The notes under the pieces were generated by a model, which saw only the letters and a program-made list of their open reading frames with translations, had not been told where the DNA came from and did not search any database. From positions 124,001 to 188,000 of the forward strand of contig NZ_PGFI01000011.1 in assembly GCF_002797755.1 (NCBI RefSeq): 64,000 nucleotides of DNA, in the 5' to 3' direction. This document shows positions 1 to 7,938 of the stretch, one piece after another. The position numbers and the translations under genes are program-made. Each line of letters begins with the position of its first letter. The stretch's first letter is position 1. The DNA is from Brevirhabdus pacifica. Its GTDB lineage: Bacteria; Pseudomonadota; Alphaproteobacteria; Rhodobacterales; Rhodobacteraceae.

Positions 1-1
1 C

Positions 2-826
2 TTCGAATCGGGTGCCCGGGCGGTGGGGGCTGCGGTGCTGCCGGCGGGCACCGGCCAGACCGAGTTGCAGGTGCTTGCGGCCCGCGACGCGGGGGTCACG
101 GCCTATGCCGGCACGCCCGATTACCTGAAAGTGATCCTGGAAGCGGCGGACCGCCTGGGCATCACGTTGGGCATCACCCGGGCGGCGGTCGGGGGCGGTG
201 CGCTGTTTCCCTCGCTGCGCGACTGGTACGACGGGCGCGGAATCTCGTGCCTGCAATGCTATGCCACCGCCGATCTGGGCAATATTGCTTACGAATCCCC
301 CGCCCGCGAGGGGATGATCGTCGACGAGGGGGTGCTGGTCGAAATCGTCACCCCCGGCACCGGCGACCCGGTTGCCCCCGGCCAGGTGGGCGAGGTGGTA
401 GTCACCACCCTCAACCCCGATTATCCGCTCATCCGGTTTGCAACCGGCGATCTCAGCGCCATATTGCAGGGTGAAAGCCCCTGCGGTCGCAGCAACATGC
501 GCATTGCGGGGTGGATGGGCCGCGCCGACCAGACGACCAAGATCAAGGGTATGTTCGTCCGGCCCGAGCAGGTCGCCGCGTTGGTGGCCCGTCTTGCGCA
601 AGTGGGACGTGCCCGCGTCGTGGCGGACCGGAAGGACGAGAAGGACGTGATGACCGTCCGGCTTGAGACCCTGACCGCCGCCGTGCCCGACGGGCTGGAG
701 GCGGAGGCCGCCGAGGCGGTGGCCCAGGTTCTCAAGCTGCGCGGTCGCATCGAGATCTGTTCACCCGGAAGCCTGCCCAACGATGGCAAGGTCATCGAGG
801 ACCTGAGGGTCTATGATGGCGGATGA
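2..826 (+). CDS. Phenylacetate-CoA ligase family protein, C-terminal part
   Basis: The reading frame is open from base 2, so the 5' end lies outside the window; about 274 codons are present. The visible part matches the ANL adenylating fold of phenylacetate-CoA ligase-like enzymes, which activate an aryl acid with ATP and transfer it to CoA. A YATADLG segment sits where the family has its YG(L/x)SE motif, RFATGDLS is the late ATP/ribose-binding motif, and GWMGRADQTTKIKGMFV is the hinge leading to the small C-terminal domain. The true substrate cannot be told. The caspase-like gene follows 18 bases downstream on the same strand. Confidence 0.8.
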   Translation, partial: FESGARAVGAAVLPAGTGQTELQVLAARDAGVTAYAGTPDYLKVILEAADRLGITLGITRAAVGGGALFPSLRDWYDGRGISCLQCYATADLGNIAYESPAREGMIVDEGVLVEIVTPGTGDPVAPGQVGEVVVTTLNPDYPLIRFATGDLSAILQGESPCGRSNMRIAGWMGRADQTTKIKGMFVRPEQVAALVARLAQVGRARVVADRKDEKDVMTVRLETLTAAVPDGLEAEAAEAVAQVLKLRGRIEICSPGSLPNDGKVIEDLRVYDGG

Positions 827-844
827 GGACGGGAGTTTGATCCT

Positions 845-2533
845 ATGCGAAGCTATGTGGCTGCCTTTGCGCTGATCGTTGCGGGGGTTCCGGCCCTTGG
901 CGCGGAACGCGCGGCGTTGCTGATCGGCAATTCCGATTACCGGGAGCTTGTCGACACCAGGCGAGGGGAACGCGCGCTGCGCCCCTCGACCGAGTTGAAG
1001 CGCAAGGGCTTCACGGTCGTGTCGCTGCGCAACGCGAACGCGGATACCCTGCGCCGCGCGATCGACAGCTATATCGAACAGGCCGATGGCTCGGAGCGGG
1101 CCGTGATCCTGCTGGGCGGGCATTTCGTGACCACCGGCTCGACCACCTGGTACCTGCCGGTCGATACCGCCGACCTGACGGTGCCCGACCTGATCCGTCA
1201 CGCGATCCCCGTCTCGGTCCTGATGGACCTGGCGGCCGAGATCCCGGGCGGCGCGGTCGTCGCCCTTGGCGGCGACACCGATGCCGGCGACGAGCTGGTC
1301 GAGGAGGCCGTGCGCCCCCTGCGCCCCGGCATGGGCACGATCGAGGTGCCGCAGGGCGTCACCCTGATCACCGGCGAGATCGGCGAGGTTGCCGATTTCA
1401 TCGAGGATGACCTGCTGGACAGCGGCCGCGACATGCGCGGCGCCGTCTCGAAATCGCGGCACAAGGTGGTGATGCGTGGCTACATGCCCGGCAAGCCCTT
1501 CCTGGCGGCCGGCAGCACCAGCCGCCCCGCGCCCAAGACCCGCGCCGAGCCCGAGCCGGTCAACCCGCCCGCACCCGTCCGGGACGAGGACGAATCCTTC
1601 TGGAGCGCGACCACCAGCATCGACACAGAGCGCGCCTACGGCGCCTACCTGGAACGCTTCCCGCGCGGCAAGCACGCGACCCAGGCCCGCAAGCGGCTGG
1701 ACGAGCTGAAGGACGCGCCCCGCAAGCGCGCCGAAGAGGCGGAGCAGGCGCTGCAGCTGAACCGCGCCGCCCGTCGCGCCGTGCAGAACCACCTGACGAT
1801 CCTGGGATATGACACCCGCGGCATCGACGGGATCTTCGGCAAGGGCACCCGCGCCGCCGTCACCCGCTGGCAAAGTGACAACGGCTTTGACGCGACCGGG
1901 TATCTCAGCCGTCAGCAGGTGCTGCGCCTGACCGACCAGGGCGACGCCAAGGCCCGCGAACTGGCTGCCGAGGCGCGCCTCAAGGAAGAGCGTCTGCGCC
2001 AGCAGGATACGGCCTATTGGCGCGAAACCGGCCGCGACGGCACCGAGGCGGGGCTGCGCGCCTATCTCAAGCGCTATCCCGACGGGCAATACGCCGCCAA
2101 TGCCGAGGCCCAGCTTGCCGATATCGAGGAATCGCGCCGCGCCACTGTTGCCGCCGAGGAGCGTCGTTTCTGGGACAACATCCGTGCCCAGGACACGGTC
2201 GAGGCGTATCGCGCCTACCTGCGCGACTATCCCCGCGGGTCGTTCAAGGCCGAGGCCGAGGGCCGCATCGCCGAGCTTCAGCGCCAGACCAACCAGGCCG
2301 GCGCGATCGAGCAGGCCAAGGAAGACGAGGCCCAGCTGACCCTTCTGCCCGTGACACTGGTGCTGGTCGAGCAGCGGCTGCGCAACCTCGGGTTCGACCC
2401 GGGCCAGGTTGACGGTCGTCTGACCAAGGAAAGCCGCCGCGCGATCCGCCAATACCAGGAGACCCGCGATCTGGACGTGACCGGCTATCTCAGCCGACAG
2501 ACGCTGGTACGGTTGATCGCGGACCAGGGCTGA
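845..2533 (+). CDS. Caspase-like pseudoprotease with YLxxYPxG repeats and two peptidoglycan-binding domains
   Basis: 562 aa. A signal peptide (residues 1 to about 20, ending ALGA) suggests export. Residues 22-200 resemble a caspase-like (peptidase C14) domain: ALLIGNSDY is the usual first strand and GGHF at 91-94 sits where the catalytic histidine motif lies. The cysteine motif (DxC) is replaced by ALGGDTD near 140-146, and the whole protein contains no cysteine, so it should not be an active caspase-type protease. Three repeats with a W...YLxxYPxG pattern start near 252, 391 and 442. Peptidoglycan-binding-type domains lie at about 308-362 and 503-560, each with a GYLSRQ motif. A structural or sensory envelope role is inference. 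Confidence 0.8.
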   Translation: MRSYVAAFALIVAGVPALGAERAALLIGNSDYRELVDTRRGERALRPSTELKRKGFTVVSLRNANADTLRRAIDSYIEQADGSERAVILLGGHFVTTGSTTWYLPVDTADLTVPDLIRHAIPVSVLMDLAAEIPGGAVVALGGDTDAGDELVEEAVRPLRPGMGTIEVPQGVTLITGEIGEVADFIEDDLLDSGRDMRGAVSKSRHKVVMRGYMPGKPFLAAGSTSRPAPKTRAEPEPVNPPAPVRDEDESFWSATTSIDTERAYGAYLERFPRGKHATQARKRLDELKDAPRKRAEEAEQALQLNRAARRAVQNHLTILGYDTRGIDGIFGKGTRAAVTRWQSDNGFDATGYLSRQQVLRLTDQGDAKARELAAEARLKEERLRQQDTAYWRETGRDGTEAGLRAYLKRYPDGQYAANAEAQLADIEESRRATVAAEERRFWDNIRAQDTVEAYRAYLRDYPRGSFKAEAEGRIAELQRQTNQAGAIEQAKEDEAQLTLLPVTLVLVEQRLRNLGFDPGQVDGRLTKESRRAIRQYQETRDLDVTGYLSRQTLVRLIADQG

Positions 2534-2628
2534 CGCGTATGGTCGCCCCCTGCCGGCCCGGTGCCGGGCGGGGGGCGGCCCGCGGGCCTTGCAGCCATGG
2601 GTTCATGATATCTGGTTCGGAAATGCGA

Positions 2629-2657
2629 AAAGGCCGCCGGAATCTCCGGCGGCCTTT
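2629..2657. terminator. Rho-independent terminator between convergent genes
   Basis: An inverted repeat AAAGGCCGCCGGA / TCCGGCGGCCTTT with a three-base loop, A-rich on one side and T-rich on the other, so it could work in both directions. It lies between the caspase-like gene (+) and rpmJ (-). Confidence 0.75.
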
Positions 2658-2693
2658 CCGAAGCTGCACCCCTGTTGAAAGGGGGGCGGACGC

Positions 2694-2819
2694 TTAGCCC
2701 TGGCGGGCTTTGAACCGGCGCTGCGTCTTGTTGATCACGTAGACACGACCTTTGCGACGCACGATGCGGCAATCGCGATGACGGTTCTTCAGCGAGCGCA
2801 GCGAGTTTCTGACCTTCAT
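2694..2819 (-). CDS. rpmJ: 50S ribosomal protein L36
   Basis: 41 aa, beginning [17 protein letters not shown]. This is the L36 form that has lost the zinc-binding cysteine set and is common in proteobacteria as the second rpmJ type; only one cysteine remains. It is a small basic protein of the large ribosomal subunit. The start is fixed by homology and by a GAGAAGGA Shine-Dalgarno sequence just upstream; the longer open frame on this strand runs into the tRNA and is not coding. A terminator follows. Confidence 0.93.
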   Translation of the reverse strand: MKVRNSLRSLKNRHRDCRIVRRKGRVYVINKTQRRFKARQG

Positions 2820-2887
2820 GGTCCTTCTCCTTCGTCGCGGCGCACGAGCGCCAGTCATTAAATCCGGGCCCCCGGGGAGGGGGGCAA

Positions 2888-2962
<75 letters not shown>

Positions 2963-3115
2963 TTTGCCGTCTAGATCCGCGCGCCCCATAACGAAATAGG
3001 ACGCGGGCGGACCGCGTCGGTGCCGTGCGTATAAACAGAGTCGTTGGGGGGTTCAAGAGGTTTTGGCAGATCGCAGAATCTGTCTATATCAGGTGGAGTA
3101 AGCAGAGGAATTCAG

Positions 3116-3976
3116 ATGGCTCAGCGCCCCTATACACTGAGGATGCCTGACACGCGCTCGACCAGCGTCGTATTTGCCTCGCCGCACAGCGGGCGCAATT
3201 ACGCGCGGACGTTCCTGAGCGCCTCGGTCCTGGACGAACAATCGATTCGCTCCTCCGAGGATGCCTTCGTGGACCTTCTGTTCGAGGAGGCGCCCCTGAC
3301 CGGCGCGCCGCTGCTGGTGGCCGACACGCCGCGCGCCTTCATCGACCTCAACCGATCGTCCGAAGAACTGGATCCGGCGCTGGTCGAGGGGGTGCGCCAT
3401 TCGCAGATGAACCCGCGCATCAGCTCGGGCCTGGGCGTCGTGCCCCGGGTGGTGGCCAACGGGCGCGCGATCTACCGGGGCAAGATGACCCTGGCCGAGG
3501 CGCAGCGGCGGATCGACCGCCACTGGCGCCCCTATCACGATACGCTCCAGGCCCTGCTGGACGAGGCCCATGCCCTTTTCGACGAGGCGATCCTGGTGGA
3601 CCTGCATTCCATGCCTCACGAAGCCGTCCAGACCGTCACCGGCTCCATGGGGCGGCGGCCCGACGTGGTTCTGGGCGACCGCTTCGGCTCCGCCTGTTCG
3701 GGCGCGATTGTCGACATGCTGGAAGAGGCCTTCGTGAACGCGGGGCTGGTGGTCGCGCGCAACGCCCCCTTCGCCGGCGCCTACATCACCCAGCGCTATG
3801 GCCGCCCCTCGCGCAAGCAGCACGCCGTCCAGGTCGAGATCGACCGCGCCCTTTACATGGACGAGCGCGAGATCTGCCCGAACGAGGGCTTCGACGCCTT
3901 CAAGGCGCTGATGAGCCGCGCGCTTTACGACATCGCCGAGATCGGCCGCCCCGCACTGCCCCTGGCCGCCGAATAG
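3116..3976 (+). CDS. N-formylglutamate amidohydrolase family protein
   Basis: 286 aa. It matches the N-formylglutamate amidohydrolase (HutG) family, which hydrolyses N-formyl-L-glutamate to glutamate and formate in histidine breakdown. Visible hallmarks are the N-terminal SPHSGRNY motif (metal-binding type), the DLNRS segment, and VDLHSMP in the middle. The start at 3116 is chosen because AGAGGA lies 7-8 bases before it; an upstream ATG in frame lacks a good site. No other hut genes are near, so it may act on another formylated amino acid. It converges on dinB with only three bases between stops. Confidence 0.88.
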   Translation: MAQRPYTLRMPDTRSTSVVFASPHSGRNYARTFLSASVLDEQSIRSSEDAFVDLLFEEAPLTGAPLLVADTPRAFIDLNRSSEELDPALVEGVRHSQMNPRISSGLGVVPRVVANGRAIYRGKMTLAEAQRRIDRHWRPYHDTLQALLDEAHALFDEAILVDLHSMPHEAVQTVTGSMGRRPDVVLGDRFGSACSGAIVDMLEEAFVNAGLVVARNAPFAGAYITQRYGRPSRKQHAVQVEIDRALYMDEREICPNEGFDAFKALMSRALYDIAEIGRPALPLAAE

Positions 3977-3979
3977 CCC

Positions 3980-5272
3980 TCAGCGCAGCGATCGCCCCTT
4001 CACGATGGCGTCCTTGCCGAACTTGCGCCGGATGGCGTCGGTCGCGCGCTCGGCCCGGTTGCGCCGCTCGGCCCCCTGGTCCAGCAGGTCGCCCGAACGA
4101 TCCGCATCGGCGGCCTGGACGATGTCGCTCAGCCCCGTGCCGATCAGGCGCCAGGGGCCGCGCCGGTCGAGTTGCTGGTAAAGACCGGCCGCTGTGCGAT
4201 AGATCGTGTCCGCCATCTGGGTGGGCTCGCGCAGGCTTAGCCTTCGGGTCAGGACCGCGTAGTCGGCACTTTTGAGTTTCAGCATCACCACCCGACCGGC
4301 CCGGTCCTGGGCCTTGGCCCGGTCCGACACCTTCTCGGCCAGCCGCCACAGGTGCCCGTCCAGAAGTTCGGGGTCCGAGATGTCCTCGGCGAATGTCGTT
4401 TCGTTCGAGATCGACTTGACCGTCGCGCGGGCCGAGACGGGCCGCCGGTCGATGCCGCGCGCCAGGTGCCACAGCCGGTCGCCGCCGCTGCCGAACCGCG
4501 CCGCAAGATCGGCCCGGTCCCAGCGGAGGAGGTCGGCGAACGTGCGGATCCCGGCGGCATCCAGCGCCGACTGGAAACTGTCGCCCACCCCCGACAGCAG
4601 CCGCACTGGCCGGTCCCGCAGGAAGGCGTCGGTCTCGGCCACGCCGATCACGGAAAAGCCGCGCGGCTTGTCCAGATCCGAGGCGATCTTGGCCAGAAAC
4701 TTGTTGTGCGACAGCCCGATCGATCCCGCGATTCCCAACTCGGACTGCATCCGCTTGATAAGTCCCGCCAGCATCACCGCAGGCGGGTGCCCATGCAGAC
4801 GCGCGGTGCCGGTAAGGTCCATGAACGCCTCGTCCAGCGACAGGGGTTCGACGGCGGGGGTCAGATCCTCCATCATCTGGCGGATCGCGCGCGAAGTCTC
4901 GACATAGACCTCGAACCGGGGTTTGACGATCACCGCTTCGGGGCACAGGCGCAGCGCCTTGAACATCGGCATGGCCGAGCGGACGCCGCGGATGCGCGCG
5001 ATGTAGCAGGCGGTGGTGACGACCCCGCGCCGTCCGCCGCCGACGATCACCGGCTTGTCGCGCAGCTCGGGGTTGTCGCGTTTCTCGACGGAGGCATAGA
5101 AGGCATCGCAATCCATGTGCGCGATGCCCAAGCTCTCAAGCTCGGGGTGGGAGACGACGCGCGGGCTGCGGCAGGCCGGGCAGCGCAGCGGGGTGGCGGG
5201 CACGGCCACTGCGCCGGGGGCCGTTTCGGGCCCGGGAAAGGACGTCAGGCAGTCGCGGCACAGGGCTGGCAT
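3980..5272 (-). CDS. dinB: DNA polymerase IV with N-terminal zinc-ribbon-like extension
   Basis: 430 aa. A Y-family translesion polymerase: MDCDAFYASVE holds the first metal-binding aspartates and SLDEAF the second acidic pair; the finger, thumb and little-finger regions follow at the usual spacing. Before the polymerase domain there is an extension of about 50 residues with two cysteine pairs (CRDC near 5-8, CPAC near 31-34), the pattern of a zinc ribbon. E. coli DinB starts directly at the catalytic motif, so this is a longer form. The role of the extension is unknown; DNA or clamp contact is a guess. Error-prone bypass of damaged template is the expected function. Confidence 0.92.
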   Translation of the reverse strand: MPALCRDCLTSFPGPETAPGAVAVPATPLRCPACRSPRVVSHPELESLGIAHMDCDAFYASVEKRDNPELRDKPVIVGGGRRGVVTTACYIARIRGVRSAMPMFKALRLCPEAVIVKPRFEVYVETSRAIRQMMEDLTPAVEPLSLDEAFMDLTGTARLHGHPPAVMLAGLIKRMQSELGIAGSIGLSHNKFLAKIASDLDKPRGFSVIGVAETDAFLRDRPVRLLSGVGDSFQSALDAAGIRTFADLLRWDRADLAARFGSGGDRLWHLARGIDRRPVSARATVKSISNETTFAEDISDPELLDGHLWRLAEKVSDRAKAQDRAGRVVMLKLKSADYAVLTRRLSLREPTQMADTIYRTAAGLYQQLDRRGPWRLIGTGLSDIVQAADADRSGDLLDQGAERRNRAERATDAIRRKFGKDAIVKGRSLR

Positions 5273-5331
5273 GATGGAAAAACCGTAGGCCCGTCAGGGC
5301 GCGTTGGCAATCGGCGCCGCGTGATCCCGGC

Positions 5332-6063
5332 TCAGGGAAGTTCGGACAGGATGGCGTGGGCGGCGGCGCGCGGATCGGGTGCCTGCCAGATCGGGCGGCC
5401 CACCACGATGTGATCGGCGCCCGCGGCCAGGGCATGCGCGGGCGTCGCGATGCGTTTCTGATCGCCCGCGTCGGCGCCCGCCGGTCGCACGCCGGGGGTG
5501 ACGATCAGCTTGCCCGTCGCCTCGGGCAGGGCGCGGATCGCACCGGCTTCCTGGGGCGAGGCGATGACGCCGTCGGCCCCGGCCTCCAGCGCGCGGGCGG
5601 CCCGTTCCAGCACCAGATCACGCACGTCGCCCGCCTTCAGGCAGGATGCGTCCAGGTCGGCCCGGTCCAGCGACGTCAGGATCGTCACGGCCAGGATCTT
5701 CGTGGCCTCGCCCCGCCGCCCTTCGACCGCCGCGCGGACCACGTGGGGGTCGCCGTGCACGGTCAGGAAATCCAGGTCGAAGGCCGAAAGGCCGCGCACG
5801 GCCGCCTCGACCGTGGCGCCGATGTCGAACAGCTTCATGTCCAGAAAGATGCGCTTGCCCTGGGTGTCCTTGAGTTCGCGCGCCAGGGCCAGGCCGCCGC
5901 CGGTCAGCATCCCAAGCCCGATCTTGTAGAAGGACACCGCGTCGCCCAGCCGATTGGCCAGTTCCAGGCCCGCGTGGGCATCCGCCACGTCCAGCGCGAC
6001 GATCAGCCGGTCGTCGGAAGAACCGGCGTAACCGGGGGCGCGAAGGGGGTCGGATGCGGTCAT
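5332..6063 (-). CDS. pyrF: Orotidine 5'-phosphate decarboxylase
   Basis: 243 aa, normal for the family. It catalyses the last step of UMP synthesis. The TIM-barrel signature LDMKLFDIG carries the catalytic Lys-Asp pair; LIVALDV opens the first strand and VTPGVRP and VVGRPI form the phosphate-binding end. The start at 6063 (MTASDP) is chosen because the 31 residues before it do not align with the family. No other pyr gene is adjacent; dinB lies 59 bases downstream on the same strand. Confidence 0.94.
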   Translation of the reverse strand: MTASDPLRAPGYAGSSDDRLIVALDVADAHAGLELANRLGDAVSFYKIGLGMLTGGGLALARELKDTQGKRIFLDMKLFDIGATVEAAVRGLSAFDLDFLTVHGDPHVVRAAVEGRRGEATKILAVTILTSLDRADLDASCLKAGDVRDLVLERAARALEAGADGVIASPQEAGAIRALPEATGKLIVTPGVRPAGADAGDQKRIATPAHALAAGADHIVVGRPIWQAPDPRAAAHAILSELP

Positions 6064-6242
6064 GGCAAGGCTTTCTCGGCAGGATGGGGATGCGGCACCA
6101 GATGCCACAGGGTGCCTTGCGGCGCAAGAAGAGGTGCATCGGCGGATAGGGGCCAACGGGCGGGCGGGGGTGGAACAGGGGCGGGGGGCGGCACGTTATT
6201 CATGCAACCGACAATCCGTCCTATCGTCCACGGAGTGACCCC

Positions 6243-6704
6243 ATGACCATGAACATCCATGGCGGCCATGCCGCCACCCCGCCCCACGCCCGTCCCATTT
6301 CGAACCGCCTTCGCCGCGCCCCGCTGGAGCGCAAGGGCCGTCCCAGCCTAGCAATCCCGCTTGCCGTCAGCTTCATCGCAGTGGCTGGGTTGATCGCGCT
6401 TTACTTCGCCATTTTCGACGCGCCCCATGTCGAGAATGCCGAGGCCACCTCGGCCGCCGTTGTGACGGAAGAGGCCGGGGCTACCGGCGGCCAGGCGGCA
6501 GGCAGCACCGAAGGTGATGCGGCTGCCCGCGACGGCGCGGCCGGAACCGACCCCGCCGCGGCCGGGCAGGCCGATACGGGCGCTGATAAGGCCAACGCCA
6601 ACACCGCACAGGAAAACGCGGCAACCGCCGCCGAGGTTGCGCCCGAAGGCGCGGCCGCACCCACCACCCAGGAAGAAACGCCTGGCGCGCCGACCGCTCA
6701 ATAA
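6243..6704 (+). CDS. Alanine-rich single-pass membrane protein, unknown
   Basis: 153 aa. I do not recognise a family. A basic N-terminus (residues 18-33) precedes one hydrophobic segment at about 36-58, after which the protein is a low-complexity Ala/Glu/Thr/Gly-rich tail of about 90 residues with no obvious fold. Positive-inside charges suggest the tail is periplasmic. The gene is divergent from pyrF and is followed directly by a good terminator, so it is a single transcription unit. Confidence 0.6.
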   Translation: MTMNIHGGHAATPPHARPISNRLRRAPLERKGRPSLAIPLAVSFIAVAGLIALYFAIFDAPHVENAEATSAAVVTEEAGATGGQAAGSTEGDAAARDGAAGTDPAAAGQADTGADKANANTAQENAATAAEVAPEGAAAPTTQEETPGAPTAQ

Positions 6705-6732
6705 GCGTCAGCGCTGGTTCTTCCTGCACCGA

Positions 6733-6766
6733 CCCCCGCGTTCCATGCCGGAGCGCGGGGGTTTTT
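6733..6766 (+). terminator. Rho-independent terminator
   Basis: Stem CCCCCGCG/CGCGGGGG with a 13-base loop followed by TTTTT, 28 bases after the stop of the Ala-rich membrane protein. Confidence 0.85.
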
Positions 6767-6790
6767 CATGTCTGGTCGTTCAATTGGGGT

Positions 6791-7087
6791 CTACTGGACC
6801 GGGCCGGTCCTGTCGGGATCGTCGCCCGCCGGGCGCAGGCTTCCCGTCCGCAGGCGGGTCAGGGCGCGCAGATTGCCGATGGCATCCGTCAACATCGCGC
6901 TCTTCAGCCGGTCGGCATCGACATCCTCGGGAAGATCCAGCGCGCAGCGCATGTGGATCGTCTCGGCCGGCGAGGCGGCCACGGGTTTGGAATCGCGATT
7001 GCGATAAATAAGGGTAACGGATCCCCGGTGGCGCCGCGACGCCCGATCGTATCCGATTACCTCGACATTGTGACGGAGAAGTTCCAC
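6791..7087 (-). CDS. Small hypothetical protein, paralogue of the upstream neighbour
   Basis: 98 aa from a GTG start. I do not recognise a family. The GTG at 7087 is preferred because AGGAGG lies about 8 bases upstream; an in-frame ATG further out (7243) would put a terminator inside the gene. The sequence resembles the next gene (7255-7509): both have an Arg-rich stretch followed by VTLIYR / VTVLLR, then an IHMR / IRTS strand and a LPEDVDADRL / LSLRERLIEDA helix. The two look like tandem duplicates. Function unknown. Confidence 0.5.
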   Translation of the reverse strand: MELLRHNVEVIGYDRASRRHRGSVTLIYRNRDSKPVAASPAETIHMRCALDLPEDVDADRLKSAMLTDAIGNLRALTRLRTGSLRPAGDDPDRTGPVQ

Positions 7088-7182
7088 CCGCTCGCCCTCC
7101 TGAAGTGTCTTTGCACCATGGATCCGAAGCGCTTTGGGAATAAGGTGAAAAATCCTATGATTTCCCCCCTGAGTTGCTGACG

Positions 7183-7215
7183 CAAAAAAGCCGGCCGCGG
7201 GGCAACGCGACCGGC
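7183..7215 (-). terminator. Rho-independent terminator
   Basis: On the minus strand, GCCGGTCGCG / CGCGGCCGGC with a six-base loop followed by a run of T (positions 7189-7184). It ends the transcript of the gene at 7255-7509. Confidence 0.85.
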
Positions 7216-7254
7216 TCGCCGAATAGGACCGGCAGTCAGGCACCGATGGACAGG

Positions 7255-7509
7255 TCAGGCAGCGGTGCGCAGGGGCTTTTTGCGTTGCGTGCTGTTGAAC
7301 AGGACCACCAGAGAAGTGGCGTCCTCGATCAGGCGCTCGCGCAGCGAAAGGTCAGAACGGGGGGATTTCGTGGGAACGCTCGTGCGGATCGTTTCCACGC
7401 GGGGGGGGCTGTGTGGTGTGTCGCGCAGAAGTACGGTGACCTCTGCCTCGACCCGGCCAAAATCGCGGTCACGGCGGGCGCGGCGCACAGCGGCATTCAG
7501 GATCTTCAT
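7255..7509 (-). CDS. Small basic hypothetical protein
   Basis: 84 aa, very basic (MKILNAAVRRARRDRDFGRV at the N-terminus). GAGGGAG lies about 7 bases before the ATG. It resembles its downstream neighbour in the middle and C-terminal part, so the pair probably arose by duplication. No domain recognised. A terminator follows, so the two paralogues are separate transcripts. Confidence 0.6.
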   Translation of the reverse strand: MKILNAAVRRARRDRDFGRVEAEVTVLLRDTPHSPPRVETIRTSVPTKSPRSDLSLRERLIEDATSLVVLFNSTQRKKPLRTAA

Positions 7510-7680
7510 GGGTCAATACTCCCTCAATGGTTACTTTTTTACTTCTTGCCGGTGTCCCCACCCGAAGGTTTCGGAAGAACTTGTTACGCGTTCTTAATGC
7601 CCGGCGACTGCTCTGACCATTAACGAATGTATTGATATTTGGTTCCCTGTTCAGTGCGAACGTCACGTCACGGCTCAGAT

Positions 7681-7714
7681 TTATCCACAGGGATGTCCAC
7701 AGATAGATCCACAG
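7681..7714 (+). promoter_or_regulatory. Cluster of DnaA-box-like motifs
   Basis: TTATCCACA at 7681-7689 is a perfect DnaA box of the E. coli consensus. Two weaker copies (ATGTCCACA, AGATCCACA) follow, so TCCACAG begins at 7684, 7696 and 7708. DnaA binding is inferred only from the motif. Confidence 0.4.
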
Positions 7715-7831
7715 GCGGGCATATCCGCGTTCCCTGACCGGATCGGCACTCGCCTGCGGTGCGTTTGGGCAGGCTTGGATCTAACCGTGTGATCCGCATT
7801 GGTTTTCGTCCCCGCGGATCTTTTTGCTGCC

Positions 7832-7860
7832 CTTGCGAAACAAATGTCGCGCTACCACAT
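7832..7860 (+). promoter_or_regulatory. Candidate heat-shock (RpoH-type) promoter of clpB
   Basis: CTTGCG, 17 bases, CCACAT resembles the RpoH pattern CTTGAA - 14-18 bases - CCCCAT. It lies about 80 bases before the clpB start, where a heat-shock promoter would be expected. No transcript data. Confidence 0.4.
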
Positions 7861-7938
7861 TCAGATCAAGGCTCAGGGGCCGGCATGCCGCTATTGGGTG
7901 TCGGACCGGACGAGCGCTTTACGATAAAGGAGACGACC

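Larger units (their letters stand above)
7510..7938. other. Intergenic region upstream of clpB
   Basis: About 430 bases without a convincing gene. It holds three TCCACAG motifs at exact 12-base steps (7684, 7696, 7708) and a heat-shock-like promoter candidate near 7832-7860; both have their own entries. Confidence 0.6.

Noticed and set aside
7510..7938. Chromosome origin suggested by the DnaA box cluster
   Set aside because: Only one perfect box, no long AT-rich unwinding region, and none of the usual origin neighbours.
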